NCBI GenBank assembly: GCA_036745245.1
Contig: DAIOGN010000132.1
Location: 1-8,514, forward strand
Origin: DAIOGN01 sp036745245
GTDB lineage: Bacteria > Zixibacteria > MSB-5A5 > JAUVRN01
Reading direction: 5' to 3'
DNA length: 8,514 nucleotides
Within the stretch, counting starts at the first letter, position 1. The number at the start of each line of letters is the position of its first letter. The notes under the pieces were generated by a model. That model made no database searches, was not told the DNA's origin, and worked only from the letters and a program-made list of their open reading frames with translations. The position numbers were made by a program, and so were the translations under genes. This document shows positions 6,224-8,514 of the stretch, in pieces.

Positions 6224-7567
6224 ATGATCGCACCGCGTCTCGCACTCCCGGCCCTGGCGCTTGTGTGCTTAGTCATGCTCCCCCTGGCGGCGTATGCCGC
6301 TCCCGGGGAGGGGCATGGCCTGGGCAACGTTCTGTTCACGCTGGTCACCGTGCTTCTGGCCGCCAGACTCGGCGGCCACCTCATGGAATGGATCGGACAG
6401 CCCGCGGTGCTGGGCGAACTCATCCTGGGCGTGATCATCGGCAATCTCATCCTGTTCCACGTTGACGTCTTCGAGTCTGTGAAGGGGCAGGAGGCCGTGC
6501 AGGTGCTGGCCGAACTCGGAGTGCTGCTTCTGCTCTTCGAAGTGGGGCTCGAATCGACGGTGTCGGACATGCTCAAGGTGGGGTGGTCATCGCTCTTCGT
6601 GGCCGTGCTGGGTGTGGTCACCCCATTCGCCCTGGGATGGGGCGTGTCGGCGTGGCTTCTGCCCGGCAAGTCGGTGTTCGTGCACGTGTTCATCGGCGCC
6701 ACGCTGACGGCCACCTCCGTGGGAATCACCGCACGAGTGCTCAAAGACCTGGGCCGGATCGCGGACAAGGAGTCGCGCATTATCCTGGGCGCTGCCGTCC
6801 TCGACGATGTGCTTGGACTGATCATCCTGGCCGTGGTGTCGGGAGTCATCGCCGCCGCGAATTCGGGCACCGGGAGCATCGGCACGCTTCACGTACTCTG
6901 GATCGTGGGCAAGGCCCTGTTGTTTCTGGTGGGCTCGATCGTCGTGGGCACGTTCGTGGTGCCCCGACTGTTCGGCGCCGCTCTGCGACTGCGCGGCACC
7001 GGCGTCTTGCTCACGCTCGCCCTCGTGTTCTGCTTCGCCATGGCGCGGTTTGCGGAACAGGCCGGGCTCGCGGCAATCGTGGGCGCCTTTGCGGCCGGGC
7101 TGGTGCTGGAGGATGTGCACGTGAAGGGGTTCCGCGATCGCGGCGAGGCCTCCCTCGCAGACCTGATCCATCCGCTGGCCGTCTTCCTCACTCCCATCTT
7201 TTTTGTTCAAATGGGACTTCAGGTCGACTTGAGGTCATTCGGGCGGGCCGACATTCTCCTGTTCGCAGGCGTGCTCACGCTCGCCGCGATCGTGGGAAAA
7301 CAGGCGGCCGCTCTGGGCGTGGTCGAACGCGGGCTCAACCGCCTGGCCGTGGGGCTGGGCATGATTCCGCGAGGCGAAGTGGGCCTCATCTTCGCAGCCA
7401 TCGGTGCGTCGCTGTCAATCGGCGGCGAGAAGGTAGTGGATGCGGCGGTGTACTCCGCAGTGGTGATCATGGTCATCGTGACCACCATGGTCACTCCACC
7501 GCTTCTGAAGTGGGGAATGAACCGGGGCGACGCGCGACCCTCCGGTGGGCGCCCCCCCGCGACTTAA
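6224..7567 (+). CDS. Na+/H+ antiporter, CPA2 family (NapA-like, Asp-Asp type)
   Basis: This inner-membrane antiporter exchanges protons for Na+ or another monovalent cation and supports pH and salt balance. At 447 residues it has about 12-13 hydrophobic segments plus a signal-like N-terminal stretch (about 6-26, ending AYAAPGEGHG). Key family features are visible. QPAVLGELILGV (59-70) follows the first transport helix. TATSVGI (162-168) is the unwound-helix motif. AAVLDDVLGL (190-199) holds D194-D195, the ion-binding pair of electrogenic members. GK (358-359) corresponds to the Lys that pairs with the Asp in NapA. GMIPRGEVGLIF (379-390) is near the end. Unlike KefB/KefC it has no C-terminal nucleotide-binding (RCK) domain; it ends in a short polar tail. 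ATG at 6224 lies 66 bases after the upstream gene. It is probably the last gene of the operon, unless the hairpin or an unseen promoter separates it. Cation choice is not determined by sequence. Confidence 0.95.
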   Translation: MIAPRLALPALALVCLVMLPLAAYAAPGEGHGLGNVLFTLVTVLLAARLGGHLMEWIGQPAVLGELILGVIIGNLILFHVDVFESVKGQEAVQVLAELGVLLLLFEVGLESTVSDMLKVGWSSLFVAVLGVVTPFALGWGVSAWLLPGKSVFVHVFIGATLTATSVGITARVLKDLGRIADKESRIILGAAVLDDVLGLIILAVVSGVIAAANSGTGSIGTLHVLWIVGKALLFLVGSIVVGTFVVPRLFGAALRLRGTGVLLTLALVFCFAMARFAEQAGLAAIVGAFAAGLVLEDVHVKGFRDRGEASLADLIHPLAVFLTPIFFVQMGLQVDLRSFGRADILLFAGVLTLAAIVGKQAAALGVVERGLNRLAVGLGMIPRGEVGLIFAAIGASLSIGGEKVVDAAVYSAVVIMVIVTTMVTPPLLKWGMNRGDARPSGGRPPAT

Positions 7568-8181
7568 GAATCCACGCCGGCGGCTGCCCAGAACGGGTCA
7601 CCTGAAGGCGGCAGGTGGATTCTGCCGCGCTCCTGCTCCTGGAAAGACCACTCCGTCCCGGTGAGCCCGAGCCGCTCTCTCAGGGCCAGGAAAATCTCCG
7701 GGTACGACCACACGATGGGAAGACGGGTACCGAGCCCCGCCTGTCCACGAACTTCGCGAATACGCTCGGGCTCGCCTTCGATCTCGCAGAACCATCCGCC
7801 CGGGAGGTGATCGATTTCCACGTGCACACCGGGGTGCACGTGACGGGCGCGGTACCGTTCGTAAGCCAACCGCTGTTCGAGACCTACGCCCGCCAGGAGT
7901 TTTCGCGCTGCTTCCGGATCGGCGACGGGAGTTTCGTATTCAAGCCGGACCTTGGCGTCCTGCACCGTCTGGTCGGACTTCTCCTTATAGGTAAGAAACC
8001 CGGAACCGCCCCGTTCCCGGATCCGCACGAGCGCGCCGCGCCGGGCCAGTCGCGCATCGGGGAAGTCATACACACGGTTCACTTCGAATTCGCCTGCGTG
8101 CCACGGCAGGTCGAGGCACCTGCACACGTCACGGGCGGCCGTCTCCGACTCGAGATACAATTTGACTTCTACTTCCAGCAT
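7564..8181 (-). CDS. CYTH-domain protein (triphosphate tunnel metalloenzyme; class IV adenylate cyclase / thiamine-triphosphatase family)
   Basis: Enzymes of this superfamily bind triphosphate compounds and divalent metal in an eight-stranded tunnel. The protein is 205 residues and presumably cytoplasmic. The signature ExExK is right at the start (E3, E5, K7). The alternating charged strands that line the tunnel follow: LVRIRER (51-57, R53 and R55), TYKEKSD (64-70, K66 and K68), VRLEYET (78-84, R79, E81, E83), ERYR (108-111), VEIDHLP (121-127) and FCEIEGE (131-137, E133 and E135). No catalytic-tunnel residue is obviously missing, so it is probably active. Members include class IV adenylate cyclases, thiamine triphosphatases and tripolyphosphatases, which cannot be told apart here. 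The tail after about 172 is an extension of low similarity. ATG at 8181-8179 has AGG 7 bases upstream. Its stop overlaps the antiporter stop. A GNAT remnant lies 39 bases upstream on the same strand. Confidence 0.92.
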   Translation of the reverse strand: MLEVEVKLYLESETAARDVCRCLDLPWHAGEFEVNRVYDFPDARLARRGALVRIRERGGSGFLTYKEKSDQTVQDAKVRLEYETPVADPEAARKLLAGVGLEQRLAYERYRARHVHPGVHVEIDHLPGGWFCEIEGEPERIREVRGQAGLGTRLPIVWSYPEIFLALRERLGLTGTEWSFQEQERGRIHLPPSGDPFWAAAGVDS

Positions 8182-8220
8182 AAGAGCACCTGCGCAGTCC
8201 GGCCGCAGAAAGATCTGCGC

Positions 8221-8415
8221 CTAGACATCCGGGTCATCCCTCTTCGAGAGATACACCGCGCTGGGCACATCGCGGTAGCCGAGCCGGTTGAACAGTGCGA
8301 GCGAAGCCGAGTTTTCGGGTTCCACGAGCGCGCCGATGACCTGCGCGCCGCGCGAACGCAGCTCCGCTTCGGCCGCCTGCAGCCTTGATCTCGGTGGCCC
8401 CCTGTGATAGGCCAA
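8221..8415 (-). pseudogene. C-terminal fragment of a GNAT N-acetyltransferase
   Basis: About 64 residues can be read from a TTG, and roughly the last 50 look like the end of a GNAT acetyltransferase. The helix QAAEAELRSRG is followed by VIGALVEPENSASLALFNRLGYRDVP, the usual motif with the Asn that precedes the final helix and strand. The acetyl-CoA loop, normally R/Q-x-x-G-x-G/A, reads HRGPPRSRL: one residue short and lacking the second glycine. Upstream in the same frame is a TAA at 8473-8475. None of the three frames in 8416-8514 looks like the beta strands that should precede this loop. So this is either a decayed or truncated gene, a gene broken by indels or sequencing error, or a misjoin near the contig edge. 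GNAT proteins acetylate amines of small molecules or proteins; no substrate can be suggested. It ends 39 bases before the CYTH gene, in the same direction. Confidence 0.55.
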
Positions 8416-8514
8416 ACCCGCACCGGACTGTGATCGCGAGCGAGCGCGATCCGCGTCCGAATCGTGCGGTTGTTAACGTTGGTCGTGGAGGGCACCCCTG
8501 ACGGACAAGTTGAT

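Noticed and set aside
6583..7605. 340-codon plus-strand frame inside the antiporter gene
   Set aside because: It is an out-of-frame reading of the antiporter, Arg/Gly-rich with no hydrophobic or domain pattern.
7615..8388. Plus-strand open frame of 257 codons opposite the CYTH gene
   Set aside because: The minus strand carries all CYTH tunnel motifs, so this is a shadow frame produced by GC-rich codon use.
8169..8495. Minus-strand frame of 108 codons overlapping the GNAT remnant and the CYTH start
   Set aside because: Ser/Arg-rich with no domain; the alternative frame carries the recognisable GNAT motif.

Overview
The window is GC-rich bacterial DNA (clearly so by eye). It encodes mainly envelope proteins, two of them putative lipoproteins, which implies a double-membrane or at least lipoprotein-secreting bacterium. 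A run of exactly 10 N marks a scaffold gap, so this is a draft assembly, probably metagenomic. The mix of a MacA/FtsX-type exporter, a cohesin-like secreted protein and TPR lipoproteins resembles what is seen in uncultured lineages near the FCB group (Zixibacteria, Eisenbacteria and similar). That placement is a guess from protein style, not a measured result.

Layout. On the minus strand, 1-2247 holds an exporter operon: a MacA/HlyD-type periplasmic adaptor (940-2247), followed 5 bases later by an FtsX/MacB-type ABC permease (1-934) that runs off the left edge. No ATPase is visible; it is presumably further left or elsewhere. A 475-base divergent intergenic region (2248-2722) carries two inverted repeats on the adaptor side. 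On the other side it carries a good sigma70-like promoter and a hairpin-rich leader for the rightward genes.

On the plus strand, 2723-7567 holds four tightly spaced genes that look like one transcription unit. They are a lipoprotein with two apparent copies of a fold resembling the extracytoplasmic domain of RskA-type anti-sigma factors, a TPR lipoprotein, a small secreted cohesin-like protein interrupted by the scaffold gap, and a NapA-like (CPA2) Na+/H+ antiporter carrying the Asp-Asp ion-binding pair. A 10-bp-stem hairpin sits between the cohesin-like gene and the antiporter.

At the right end, on the minus strand and convergent with the antiporter (the two stop codons overlap in TTAA), is a CYTH/triphosphate-tunnel enzyme (7564-8181). 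Upstream of it lies the C-terminal remnant of a GNAT acetyltransferase (8221-8415) whose acetyl-CoA-binding loop looks damaged and whose N-terminal half is not visible.

The exporter, antiporter and CYTH genes are readily recognised. The least described part is the 2723-6157 block of three exported proteins of unknown function that shares a promoter, and probably a transcript, with an ion antiporter. I see no CRISPR array, tRNA, rRNA, insertion sequence or phage gene.
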